A stretch of DNA of 64,000 nucleotides from Rossellomorea aquimaris (GCF_001877785.1 NZ_MINN01000055.1:1-64000), one strand, 5' to 3'; counted from the first letter of the stretch, positions 40,992 to 49,066 are shown. Program-made: numbers and translations. The notes: generated from the letters alone by a model not told the origin.

Positions 40992-42019
40992 TCATTCACC
41001 AGCAGTAAGCTGTTCATACACCCTGTCGTGGCAGACGACGTACAGCGTATCCGATTCGAGCAGTTCGCGGTTGATCGCATCCGTGAAGTCCATGCTGTCA
41101 TTGACGGCCAGCAGTATTGCCCCTTTTTGCAGAAGCTCCTCAGACGCCTGCTTGATTGTCTTCCATTCAGGTTTCGCCTTCAGCTCGTGGATGTTATTCC
41201 CGTAACGCTTGCTCAAGAGCTGACGGAACAGACTGGTCGTCCCGGGATGGATCGTCGCTTTTGCCATCAAGAAAGAGACGGAATCGGTGGACAGAATGAA
41301 GTCCTCGACCGCGATGTGTTTGAATTTAGGGATATGTCGGTCTTCCGAAATCTCGACGATCGTATGGATCTCCTTTTCATGCGTTTTTGACAAGCCTTCG
41401 ACGGCAGATGCAATCAGGAGGTCTTCCCGTCAATCAGTGACGGGTCCTCTATCCGCGAATCGGAAAAGATCGCGACCCGTTTTGAATCGAGAATATTCGC
41501 ACGGAGTAATATATCCTCATCCGACGGATCCCCTTGAATATAGTGGATCTGAGCGTGGTCGACAGGTGATTCACCCAGCGTATCGATCAATACGATCTCC
41601 GCTTCAGGCGTGTGTGCCAGCACTTCCTGGATCGCTCTTTCCGTCTTCTTTGACCAGTTGATGTAAATAAAATGATCGTTCATGGTATACTCAAGCTTCC
41701 CTTCCCGTTTGTATTTTTGAAACGTCGTGATGGCATCCACCGTCTTGCTGATCAGGACCCCGATGATCCCGATCCCGAAGATAAAGAGGAAGATCCCGAG
41801 CAGGCGTCCGCCGACCGTGACGGGATAATAATCCCCGTATCCGACCGTAGTCAGGGTGGTCATCGTCCACCAGAAACCGTCAAACAATGAAGGAAAGCCT
41901 TCGGGTTCCAGAAAATATATCCCGAATGTCCCCAATAAAATAATGATAACGGATAACAATAAGATGAAACCGAAGTCCATCTTTGAAACTTGTTTCCAAA
42001 GCCTCATAAAAATGGCCAT
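40992..42019 (-). pseudogene. Frameshifted K+ channel with RCK/TrkA-N domain (YugO-like)
   Basis: The N-terminal 201 codons (42019-41414) encode two TM helices around a pore helix with selectivity filter TTVGYGDY, then an RCK/TrkA-N domain up to IEDPSLIDGKTS-stop. The following frame continues at once with LLIASAVEGLSKTHEKEIHTIVEIS, the expected RCK continuation, to 40992. One missing base near 41417-41421 (ACCTCC where ACC-NTC-CTG would restore the frame) explains the break. It may be a true mutation, a phase-variable tract, or a sequencing error. RBS AGAGGAG before the ATG. It is divergent from the adjacent ATP-grasp operon. Confidence 0.88.
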
Positions 42020-42145
42020 GCAATCGCTCCTCTTGAAGAAATCATAGTATAATCATACCAATAACCAAGTTTTGAGTGAAACCATTCTTTTTGTGAACCG
42101 TATACATAAAGAGCGAACCATTCGACCAAAGGAGGAATGCGAGGG

Positions 42146-42610
42146 ATGTCACGCCCCTTACTTGAATACCGCCTGCTGAAAGGCATGGGCGGCTATGAAC
42201 CGATCTTTCATTACCCGGACATAGAACTCGGACAGATCCTTGCACGCAGGGAATGTGAGTTTTTTGTAAAAGAAGGCGTCACCTACAGACAGACGTCGTC
42301 TGCAAAAGAAGGGAATCTTTTTCTTATTTATGTAGACAAATATGAAGAAGAGCCTGCCACCGATCCGCTCTTCCCGCCTCAGGGACTGCTGCTTGAAATC
42401 CGTGAACTGAACCCGAGGAAGAACCACCCGATCGTAAAACAGGAAACGTACGATGATCATCTTGATATTCTGAGCGTCATCGGTTCAGTATATACCTATA
42501 TAGACGGCAGGGAATATGAGCGGGATTCCGCCGAAATCGACGAAGACCGGTCCGTATACATTTTATATGTAAAAGCAACCGGCGATACGCTGAAGGAGGA
42601 AACGCAATGA
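42146..42610 (+). CDS. Uncharacterised protein, first gene of the ATP-grasp/DUF350 operon
   Basis: 154 aa; I do not recognise the family. Soluble, acidic, beta-rich looking, no signal peptide or TM segment. Starts MSRPLLEYRLLKGMGGYEPI; features include a central LFPPQGLLLEIRELNPR and an acidic C-terminal third. The ATG at 42146 has AAAGGAGG 10 bases upstream; an in-frame ATG at 42137 is only one base from it. The stop overlaps the lipoprotein start by four bases (ATGA). The divergent K+ channel start is 126 bp away. Confidence 0.8.
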   Translation: MSRPLLEYRLLKGMGGYEPIFHYPDIELGQILARRECEFFVKEGVTYRQTSSAKEGNLFLIYVDKYEEEPATDPLFPPQGLLLEIRELNPRKNHPIVKQETYDDHLDILSVIGSVYTYIDGREYERDSAEIDEDRSVYILYVKATGDTLKEETQ

Positions 42611-42918
42611 ACAAAACGAAAAAATTGATGGCAGGAGTGGCCGCCTCCGTGATGGCCATTTCCGTCACCGGCTGCGGGAACAACCAGGACCTCCCGCCGG
42701 AGCCGACCGACACCGACTGTGACGACTGGGATTGGGACGACGACAGCGGCACCTACTACTGTGATGACAGCCGCTCCTCTCACTTCGGCTATTTCTGGTT
42801 CGCCGGCAGGATGTTTAAAAACAAATCGAGCCTCCGCAATTATTCAAGCTACAAATCGTATTCGAAATCCTATAAATCAGGAATTGGAAGCGGCTCGAAA
42901 GGCGGATTCGGTGGATAG
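42607..42918 (+). CDS. Small Asp/Tyr/Ser-rich lipoprotein with Gly-rich tail
   Basis: 103 aa. The lipoprotein signal peptide has positive KTKK, hydrophobic VAASVMAISV and lipobox VTGC (Cys23). The mature protein is low complexity: an acidic DCDDWDWDDDSGTYYCDD stretch, then SSYKSYSKSYKSG and the terminal GSGSKGGFGG. In position next to a YjfC/YgiC-type ATP-grasp gene and in composition it resembles the E. coli YgiB/YjfM (DUF1190) lipoproteins; it may be the substrate of that enzyme. Coupled to both neighbours by overlap. Confidence 0.8.
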   Translation: MNKTKKLMAGVAASVMAISVTGCGNNQDLPPEPTDTDCDDWDWDDDSGTYYCDDSRSSHFGYFWFAGRMFKNKSSLRNYSSYKSYSKSYKSGIGSGSKGGFGG

Positions 42919-44194
42919 TACACATCGTCGTGAACAAAGAGCGGATTTTTATGAAGGGATCCCTGATTTCTGGCACGACCTCTTCGGAATGGAATATGCC
43001 CTTTTTGATATAAAAAAAGAACCCATGGCCATGATCGAGGCGGTCCGTGATGCTTCGGAGAAAGCTTATCACGTATTTGTGAAAACAGCCGGCCTCCTGC
43101 GCGAGCTCGGTGATGAATCATTGCTGGAACTGGGATTTCCCGAGGAATCACTTCCTTACATACGGACTAAATCGATTCCCCAGGAGTGCATCGTCGGCAG
43201 GTTCGATTTTGTCGCGGGTGAAGACGGACGCTTGAAACTATTGGAGTTTAATAGTGACACACCGACCTTCATCAAGGAGCTTTATCATGTGAACGGAAGA
43301 GTGTGCGATCATTTTTCGCTGGACGATCCGAATGCCGGTCTTGAGGAGAGGCTCGGCCTTGAGCTGCGGCGGGCACTGCTCGCATCCTGGCGGTCACTCG
43401 GACGGGACGGCTCGCCGAAGATCGTCTTTTCCTCGCACAGCGATCATGAAGAAGATTATTTGACGACGCGTTACCTGCAGTCATTGGCAGACGTGCCTTC
43501 CGAATTTGTCAGCCTTGATCAATTGCAGGTGAGGACCGGCCGGGAAGCCGGTCTCTATACACCAAGCGGTGAACGGATCGATGTGCTGTATCGCCCGACC
43601 TATCCGATCGAGCATTTGGTCGAAGATGTGGATCCCGATACCGGTGAAAAGTCGGGACTGGATTTAATCAAGCTGGTGTTGGACGGGAAGCTTGCCGTTT
43701 TGAACCCTCCTTCTGCTTTCTTGATGCAGTCCAAAGGCGTGCAGGCCCTGATCTGGGGGCTTCATGAGTCGGGGAGCGATTTTTTCACGGAAGAAGAACA
43801 TGAGTGGATTTCAGCATTTTTTTTACCGACATATCTTGATCCGGATGTGTTCGAGTCGAGCGGTGCGACCTATGTGCAGAAGCCTGCCTTCGGGCGCGAG
43901 GGAGATACCGTCAAAATCATTGAAGCATCCGGCAGGGTGGTTCTGCAGGATCCGAAAGAAACATATAAGGAAACCCTGCCTGTCTATCAGGAATATATTG
44001 AACTGCCGCGGCATGACATCCGGACTGATTCCGGTGTTGTGGAAGCGAGTCTGATGGTCGGCAGTTTCGTCATAAACGGTACAGCAGGCGCCGTCGGATT
44101 CCGTGCCGGCAACGCCATCACCGATAATGAATCATACTTCCTCCCGATCGGTATCGGGGAAGATAAAAAGGAGAGTAATCCATGCAAATCATAA
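42911..44194 (+). CDS. Glutathionylspermidine synthase-like ATP-grasp protein (YjfC/YgiC family)
   Basis: 427 aa. The GspS synthetase-type ATP-grasp fold: GRFDFVAGEDGRLKLLEFNS then DTPTF is the nucleotide/substrate block; KPAFGREGDTVKI is the lysine-bearing loop; GTAGAVGFRAGNAITDNESY then FLPI closes the fold. E. coli YjfC and YgiC lack the amidase half of GspS, as here. Predicted to form an amide bond; the substrate is unknown and the peptide or lipoprotein tail of the preceding gene is a candidate. GTG start at 42911 within the last codons of the lipoprotein gene, behind AAAGGCGG; the longer in-frame reading frame upstream is a shadow of that gene. Confidence 0.85.
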   Translation: MDSTHRREQRADFYEGIPDFWHDLFGMEYALFDIKKEPMAMIEAVRDASEKAYHVFVKTAGLLRELGDESLLELGFPEESLPYIRTKSIPQECIVGRFDFVAGEDGRLKLLEFNSDTPTFIKELYHVNGRVCDHFSLDDPNAGLEERLGLELRRALLASWRSLGRDGSPKIVFSSHSDHEEDYLTTRYLQSLADVPSEFVSLDQLQVRTGREAGLYTPSGERIDVLYRPTYPIEHLVEDVDPDTGEKSGLDLIKLVLDGKLAVLNPPSAFLMQSKGVQALIWGLHESGSDFFTEEEHEWISAFFLPTYLDPDVFESSGATYVQKPAFGREGDTVKIIEASGRVVLQDPKETYKETLPVYQEYIELPRHDIRTDSGVVEASLMVGSFVINGTAGAVGFRAGNAITDNESYFLPIGIGEDKKESNPCKS

Positions 44195-44595
44195 CGAGTG
44201 AAGCACTCATCAGTTTTCTTGCCCACGTCGGCACAGGTCTCGGCCTCATGATCCTCGGGGTCATCGTATTCGCATTCACAACGAAATTCTCAGAAGCCAC
44301 CCTCATCCGCGAAGGCAACCTCGCCGTCGCTTTAAAACTGTGGGGCAAAGCCATCGGGCTGGCCATCGTCATCTACACCGTCTGGGCTAACAGCGTCAAC
44401 CTGTTCGATGCCTTCGTTTGGGGACTGATCGGGATCGCCACCCAGGTCATTGCGTATTGGGTCATCGAATATGTTTTGACACCAAAGACGAATCTGGCGA
44501 AAAAAGTGGAAGAAGGCAACATTGCGATCGGATTCAGTTTATTCTCGATTTCGATTGTGGTTGGATTGGTTGTGGCGGCTAGTTTGACTTATTAG
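44182..44595 (+). CDS. DUF350 membrane protein (YjfL-like)
   Basis: 137 aa, four hydrophobic segments. DUF350 pattern: a first helix pair with LGLMILGVIVFAFTTKF and a second with EEGNIAIGFSLFSISIVVGLVVAASL. In E. coli yjfL stands beside yjfM and yjfC, and this locus keeps that trio. The start overlaps the ATP-grasp gene by 13 bp, so all four genes are coupled. Function unknown. Confidence 0.88.
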   Translation: MQIITSEALISFLAHVGTGLGLMILGVIVFAFTTKFSEATLIREGNLAVALKLWGKAIGLAIVIYTVWANSVNLFDAFVWGLIGIATQVIAYWVIEYVLTPKTNLAKKVEEGNIAIGFSLFSISIVVGLVVAASLTY

Positions 44596-44599
44596 GCTG

Positions 44600-44815
44600 G
44601 TTAGTTAGTTGGATTTTGGTTTGGCTTGGGACTTGTATGGAGGCTGCAGCCTGGTTCCGTGCGTTGTTGGTGCGGGGCTGGGGTGTGGTTTTTTGGTTGG
44701 TTTGGATCTGGGGTGTGTTTGGGTTAGGGGCTGTAACAGGGATCGTGATAGCACTGTGGATGTGTGTGCTGGCCCGAGAGTTGCGGCCGGGGAGTGTGGC
44801 AAAGCGTTAGAGATG
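44600..44815. other. G/T-rich intergenic tract before array 4
   Basis: About 215 bp nearly free of C runs, with many TTGG, GGGG and TGTGTG words. Short open frames exist but have no ribosome site or recognisable product. A similar G/T-rich tract precedes array 1 (15420-15580). Confidence 0.5.
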
Positions 44816-44872
44816 ACTTAAATTAGCGGCTTGTACATACGGATGCGGGTATTAAAACAGACAAATTTAAGG

Positions 44873-44967
44873 TTTTGATAATATATTTCTATTTTTGATA
44901 ATAAAAGGGTCGTTTTTGATAATATATCCGGATTTTTGATAATACGTTGGCTGTTTTTGATAATATA
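44873..44967 (+). repeat. Phased 5-unit array 4 (TTTTTGATAATATA)
   Basis: Five units with the central G at 44877, 44897, 44918, 44938 and 44959: steps 20, 21, 20 and 21, the same register as array 1. The inter-unit bases are unrelated between arrays. C-rich DNA follows (44970-45010). Confidence 0.87.
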
Positions 44968-45080
44968 ATTATCCCAGTCCCCATTATACCCCCCGTCTCC
45001 GGCCTAACTTCCTCCCAAAAGAAGGATTTTAAGACTTTGTGGCGAATAACAACTTAAGAAAAGTAGATTGGAGTGATGAA

Positions 45081-46040
45081 ATGATCGTAAAAGCAAAGCA
45101 ATTTCCCCTTTTTCTCCTGAAGTTACAAGCTCTTTCCCCGAGAGTACGTCCCCATCACATCAAACAAACATTCATCAAAGAAGATTTAGCAAGGTATCTG
45201 GCAGGATACAAAGGTGAGAATGCGATTGAGTATTATCTGAGTTTCCTCACAGATGATGAGTACTATATTCTCCATGATCTTCGATTGTTTGACGGTGAAC
45301 ATTATTTCCAGATGGATGCCCTAATATTAACGAAGAGGCTATTATGTATTTTAGAAATTAAATATATGGCCGGAATCATTGAATTTGACACTGACTTTGA
45401 CCAAATCATACAAATGAAAAATGGCCATGAAAAAGCCTTTCCAGATCCCATCAATCAGCTGCAGCGGCAGAAAAGCCAGCTGAATAAATGGCTGAAGCGC
45501 AATAATCTCCCTCAGCTCCCCATTCAAGGCTTTGTCGTTTTCAGTAATCCCCAGACCGTCATCAAATCCGACGATAAATACACTAAAAACAGTGTAATTA
45601 AGAGTCACACCCTGCAATCAAAAATCACCGAACTCCACCACCAATATAAAGACGATATCCTGACACAAAAAGAAATAAAGAAGGTCACCAAAAAAATCAT
45701 GAAATCAGATATACCTCTGGATCACTCTGTTTTGGAGCAGTATCAGCTTTCCAGAAGTGATATTTTAGCCGGGGTATTTTGTGAAGCCTGCGGTCATCTT
45801 TCTCTCGAGAGAATCCATGGTTACTGGATTTGCAGCCAGTGTATGGTTAAATCCAAGGACGCTCATCTTGCAGCATTAAAAGACTATCAATTACTATTTG
45901 GTGACTCCATCACCAGTAATCAGCTAAAAGAATTCCTACAAATCGAATGTTCTTCGCTGGCTACGAGGATCCTCAATTCTGTTGCTGTTTCCACGAAAGG
46001 TCAGAATAAAGGAAGAATCCATACCCTTTCGAATAAATAA
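45081..46040 (+). CDS. NERD domain protein with C-terminal zinc ribbon
   Basis: 319 aa. NERD (nuclease-related) domain: GYKGENAIEYYLSFL at the start of the fold, and DALILTKRLLCILEIKYM, whose Asp...Glu-x-Lys matches the nuclease core. A linker leads to CEACG...CSQC (Cx2C-x14-Cx2C), a zinc ribbon. NERD proteins are thought to act on DNA or RNA; no activity known for this one. Chosen start ATG 45081 behind GGAGTGATG; a GTG at 45039 is possible. AT-richer than flanking core genes. Confidence 0.85.
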   Translation: MIVKAKQFPLFLLKLQALSPRVRPHHIKQTFIKEDLARYLAGYKGENAIEYYLSFLTDDEYYILHDLRLFDGEHYFQMDALILTKRLLCILEIKYMAGIIEFDTDFDQIIQMKNGHEKAFPDPINQLQRQKSQLNKWLKRNNLPQLPIQGFVVFSNPQTVIKSDDKYTKNSVIKSHTLQSKITELHHQYKDDILTQKEIKKVTKKIMKSDIPLDHSVLEQYQLSRSDILAGVFCEACGHLSLERIHGYWICSQCMVKSKDAHLAALKDYQLLFGDSITSNQLKEFLQIECSSLATRILNSVAVSTKGQNKGRIHTLSNK

Positions 46041-46041
46041 T

Positions 46042-46080
46042 AAAAAGCCATCAGCTTCATCACCATGCTGGTGGCTTTTT
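46042..46080 (+). terminator. Terminator after the NERD gene
   Basis: AAAAAGCCATCAGC pairs with GCTGGTGGCTTTTT. Confidence 0.9.
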
Positions 46081-46132
46081 GACGCATTTATTCCCCAGAA
46101 AATAATTTTCAACAAAATTCTACAAAAAACTA

Positions 46133-46161
46133 TTGCCCCCGTCCCGCATACGTGATAATAT
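46133..46161 (+). promoter_or_regulatory. tRNA cluster promoter
   Basis: TTGCCC (46133-46138), 17-bp spacer, TAATAT (46156-46161), 54 bp before tRNA-Lys. Confidence 0.6.
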
Positions 46162-46214
46162 TAATTTCGTTGTCACGAAAGACGTCGCGAAACTTTCGTG
46201 TTGATATATACTGT

Positions 46215-46290
46215 GAGCCATTAGCTCAGTTGGTAGAGCATCTGACTTTTAATCAGAGGGTCGAAGGTTCGAGTCCTTCATGGCTCACCA
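46215..46290 (+). tRNA. tRNA-Lys (anticodon TTT)
   Basis: 76 nt with encoded CCA. Acceptor GAGCCAT / ATGGCTC, anticodon stem CTGA-CTTTTAA-TCAG, T-arm GAAGGTTCGAGTCCTTC. Confidence 0.97.
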
Positions 46291-46328
46291 AAGATTTTTG
46301 CGGAAGCAAAACACCTATCATCCTGCAT

Positions 46329-46400
46329 GGCCCGTTGGTCAAGCGGTTAAGACACCGCCCTTTCACGGCGGTAACACGGGTTCGAATCCCGTACGGGTCA
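46329..46400 (+). tRNA. tRNA-Glu (anticodon TTC)
   Basis: 72 nt, CCA not encoded. Acceptor GGCCCGT / ACGGGTC, anticodon arm ACCGCCCTTTCACGGCGGT, T-arm ACGGGTTCGAATCCCGT. Confidence 0.96.
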
Positions 46401-46501
46401 TATCTTTCTTTTAGTAGAATGGTAGTTTGTTAGAGCAATTTAAGGAAATATATTTTGCTAAAGCAATTAATGAAAGTTATTTCGCTAAAGCGAAAAACTC
46501 T

Positions 46502-46578
46502 GGTCCGGTAGTTCAGTTGGTTAGAATGCCTGCCTGTCACGCAGGAGGTCGCGGGTTCGAGTCCCGTCCGGACCGCCA
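46502..46578 (+). tRNA. tRNA-Asp (anticodon GTC)
   Basis: 77 nt with CCA. Acceptor GGTCCGG / CCGGACC, anticodon arm CCTGCCTGTCACGCAGG, T-arm GCGGGTTCGAGTCCCGT. Confidence 0.97.
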
Positions 46579-46662
46579 TTTTATTTTCACATAATGAATC
46601 GTCATTCCCAAAAGCTGATCAATCAGCCCGAACCGGATGATCTTCATTACATAACTAAACAC

Positions 46663-46688
46663 GGCTCAGTAGCTCAGTTGGTAGAGCA
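46663..46688 (+). pseudogene. 5' fragment of tRNA-Phe
   Basis: 26 bases identical to the first 26 of the tRNA-Phe gene 148 bp downstream (acceptor 5' strand and D-arm), preceded by the same ACAC. It then diverges completely, so it cannot fold as a tRNA. Confidence 0.85.
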
Positions 46689-46810
46689 CGGTGAATAAGC
46701 TTCATCCGAGTAATCATCAGCGTACAGCTCGAGCAGCAACTTGAATAATCCTCCTGAGAGCTGGACGATGGACAACCGGTTTATCAGATTAGGAACGAAT
46801 AATTTAACAC

Positions 46811-46883
46811 GGCTCAGTAGCTCAGTTGGTAGAGCAATGGACTGAAAATCCATGTGTCGGCGGTTCGATTCCGTCCTGAGCCA
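46811..46883 (+). tRNA. tRNA-Phe (anticodon GAA)
   Basis: 73 nt, CCA incomplete. Acceptor GGCTCAG / CTGAGCC, anticodon arm ATGGACTGAAAATCCAT, T-arm CGGCGGTTCGATTCCGTC. Confidence 0.96.
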
Positions 46884-46887
46884 TCTA

Positions 46888-46930
46888 CAAAAAGTACTGC
46901 GATGACTTTGTCTCTCGTAGTACTTTTTTA
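46888..46930 (+). terminator. tRNA cluster terminator
   Basis: AAAAAGTACTGCGA, loop, CTCGTAGTACTTTTTT; starts five bases after tRNA-Phe. Confidence 0.85.
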
Positions 46931-46939
46931 TTATGTATT

Positions 46940-46956
46940 TGTAACATGTATGTAAC
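46940..46956 (+). promoter_or_regulatory. WalR box
   Basis: TGTAAC-ATGTA-TGTAAC fits the WalR consensus TGTWAH-N5-TGTWAH exactly. It is ~280 bp upstream of the M23 peptidase gene, whose class is often in the WalRK regulon. A weaker reverse half-match lies near 47080-47100. Confidence 0.6.
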
Positions 46957-47237
46957 AAAAAGTGACAAATAACCACATTTTCCCTCGGACGCAATATTTC
47001 TCCTATGCAACCTTATTCCTAGTTATATCAGTGATTTCATCGGTAATATCATTAAAACGACTCATTGAAAATTCTATTAATTATACAGTTTTGTTACAAT
47101 ACTAATACTTTTCCCCGTATTTCGTCGAATTATGGTAAGTTAGTAAAGTACGAATTTACAAGAATATTTACTAAAATTAGGCATAATGAACGACCAACAC
47201 AGTGATTTTTGCTTTTTAGTTTACAGGAGGCAAGACA

Positions 47238-48707
47238 ATGAAGTTTGGAGAACGCTTATTACCGAAATTAGAAGAATATAGAAGCCGATCTTCTCAATTC
47301 ATGAAGAAGGTTGCGGTCACGACGCTTGCACTTTCAACACTGACGTTTGCATCTGCTTCTGCGGATGATACAGATAAAGAGCTCAAGACGATCTATCATG
47401 TATACGTAAACAGTCATTATGTAGGGGCTGTTACGGATCAGGATGATGTGAAGGGCATGCTGGAAGAAAAGCTTCAAGATGCTGAAGAGAAGTTCAAGGA
47501 TTACCAGGTAACCTGGAATAATGACATCACATACATACCTGAGAATGTTTTCTCTGCGAAAACGAATAACCAGGAAGTTTTGAATAATGTATCCAAGTCG
47601 ATGGCTGTCGAAGCGAATGCTTATGCATTGGTTGTCGATGACAAGCCTGTGGCGTATGTAAAAGATAAAGAGACAGCGGACGAAGCACTGAAAAAGATCA
47701 AGCTGAAATATGTTTCCGAAGACGAACTGAAAGATTTGGAAGCACGTAAAAATGACGCTGATTCTTCTTTACCCGCTTTGAAGGAAAATGAAACACGTTT
47801 ATTGGATGTTTCTTTTAAAGAAGATGTGGCAGCTGAAAAATCACAGGTGGATCCAAAAGAAATCCTTTCTGCTGATGAAGCTGTAAACCTGCTTCTTAAA
47901 GGAAGTGTCGAAGAGAAGAAGTATAAGGTAGAAGAAGGCGATGTCCTTGGGGCAATCGCTGAGAAGCTTGATTTGACGACGGGCGAGCTTCTGAAATTGA
48001 ACCCTGAACTGGATGAGGACGGGGCGTTGAAGATCGGATCAGAATTGAATGTGACGGTCAGCAAGCCGTTCGTTCATACAGTGGTTAAAAAGGAAGTCAA
48101 TAAGATTGAAAAAATCGCCTATGATAAAGAAGTGATTGAAGATTCTTCAATGAATAAGGGCGATACGAAAGTGAAGCAGGAAGGTGTGGAAGGCGAGAAG
48201 TCCGTTACCTTTACTGCTACAGAAGTGAACGGTTCTCAAACCGAGAAGAATGTCACTGAAGAAAAGGATGTAAAAGAGCCTCAAAAATACATCGTCATTA
48301 AAGGAACGAAAGAAACTCCTTCAAGAGGTTCCGGCAGCTTTGCATGGCCGACAAACGGCGGATATATCTCCTCCAAGCAGGGTCAGCGCTGGGGCAAGAT
48401 GCATAAAGGAATCGACATCGCACGCCCAAGCGACAAGACGATCAAATCCGTTGATAACGGGGTTGTCGTTTCTGCAGGTTGGGACGACGGCGGCTACGGT
48501 AACAAAGTCGTGATCGACCATCAAAACGGCTACAAAACGACTTACGCACATCTTGATTCCATCTCCGTTTCAGCTGGCCAAAAGGTCGGCAAAGGCGATA
48601 AACTGGGAATCATGGGAACAACAGGTCAATCTACCGGTGTACACCTTCATATTGAGGTCCACAAAAACGGATCCCTGATCAATCCATTAGACGTACTTCA
48701 TAAATAA
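47238..48707 (+). CDS. M23 family peptidoglycan endopeptidase with LysM and G5 domains
   Basis: 489 aa. Secreted cell-wall hydrolase. A signal-like segment at ~20-42 (FMKKVAVTTLALSTLTFASASA) follows an unusually long charged N-terminus. A long alpha/beta region (~45-225), a LysM (KKYKVEEGDVLGAIAEKLDL, ~233-278), a G5 domain (~280-355), then the LytM/M23 metallopeptidase with HKGIDIA, GYGNKVVIDH and HLHIEV, which supply the zinc ligands. AGGAGG before the ATG. A WalR box upstream and the walRK operon just downstream suggest WalR control. Confidence 0.93.
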   Translation: MKFGERLLPKLEEYRSRSSQFMKKVAVTTLALSTLTFASASADDTDKELKTIYHVYVNSHYVGAVTDQDDVKGMLEEKLQDAEEKFKDYQVTWNNDITYIPENVFSAKTNNQEVLNNVSKSMAVEANAYALVVDDKPVAYVKDKETADEALKKIKLKYVSEDELKDLEARKNDADSSLPALKENETRLLDVSFKEDVAAEKSQVDPKEILSADEAVNLLLKGSVEEKKYKVEEGDVLGAIAEKLDLTTGELLKLNPELDEDGALKIGSELNVTVSKPFVHTVVKKEVNKIEKIAYDKEVIEDSSMNKGDTKVKQEGVEGEKSVTFTATEVNGSQTEKNVTEEKDVKEPQKYIVIKGTKETPSRGSGSFAWPTNGGYISSKQGQRWGKMHKGIDIARPSDKTIKSVDNGVVVSAGWDDGGYGNKVVIDHQNGYKTTYAHLDSISVSAGQKVGKGDKLGIMGTTGQSTGVHLHIEVHKNGSLINPLDVLHK

Positions 48708-48721
48708 ATACAGCACAACCC

Positions 48722-48760
48722 GGGACTGACAACAACAATACCGTCAGTCCCCTTTCTTGT
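48722..48760 (+). terminator. Terminator of the M23 peptidase gene
   Basis: GGGACTGAC, loop, GTCAGTCCC followed by CTTTCTTGTATTTT. Confidence 0.8.
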
Positions 48761-48855
48761 ATTTTGGGTTTCTTCTTTTATATAGGGAGATTTCATTCGT
48801 AAAAAGCTGTTTACTATGTTAAAAAGAGGTAGATACATGTTAGGGACGCTTCCAG

Positions 48856-48913
48856 CCGTTGATTGGAGTGCTGACCGCGGAATGCGAAGTCTTGCACGGA
48901 AATCAACCGCGGG
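48856..48913. repeat. Family-1 repeat, copy I (ends only)
   Basis: CCGTTGATTGGAGTGC and GAAGTCTTGCACGGAAATCA, the two terminal inverted repeats of family 1, stand only ~20 bp apart; the whole middle is gone. It lies in the M23-walR gap; nothing else recognised in 48761-49066. Confidence 0.8.
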
Positions 48914-49066
48914 ATAGAAAACCGGTGGGAAAATAGACATGAAATCCGCCAATCATTGAGTAAAAGATGAATTAACCCGCAGAAAGTGATAAATTTAAAG
49001 GAAGAATCCTATACTAAGCAAAATTACGATTAGACCGAATTTAATTGTCAAAGGAGATCAATTGAT

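Noticed and set aside
44609-44821. Gly/Trp/Val-rich hydrophobic small proteins in the G/T-rich tract
   Set aside because: Composition artefact of a GGT/TGG-rich strand; no start signal and no family resemblance.
46152-46433. Open frame over tRNA-Lys and tRNA-Glu
   Set aside because: Phrases like LAQLVEHLTFNQRVEGSSPS are the usual translation of tRNA genes.
46674-46994. 106-aa minus-strand frame over the tRNA-Phe gene
   Set aside because: It reads the antisense of tRNA-Phe and its fragment, a common false gene; rejected.
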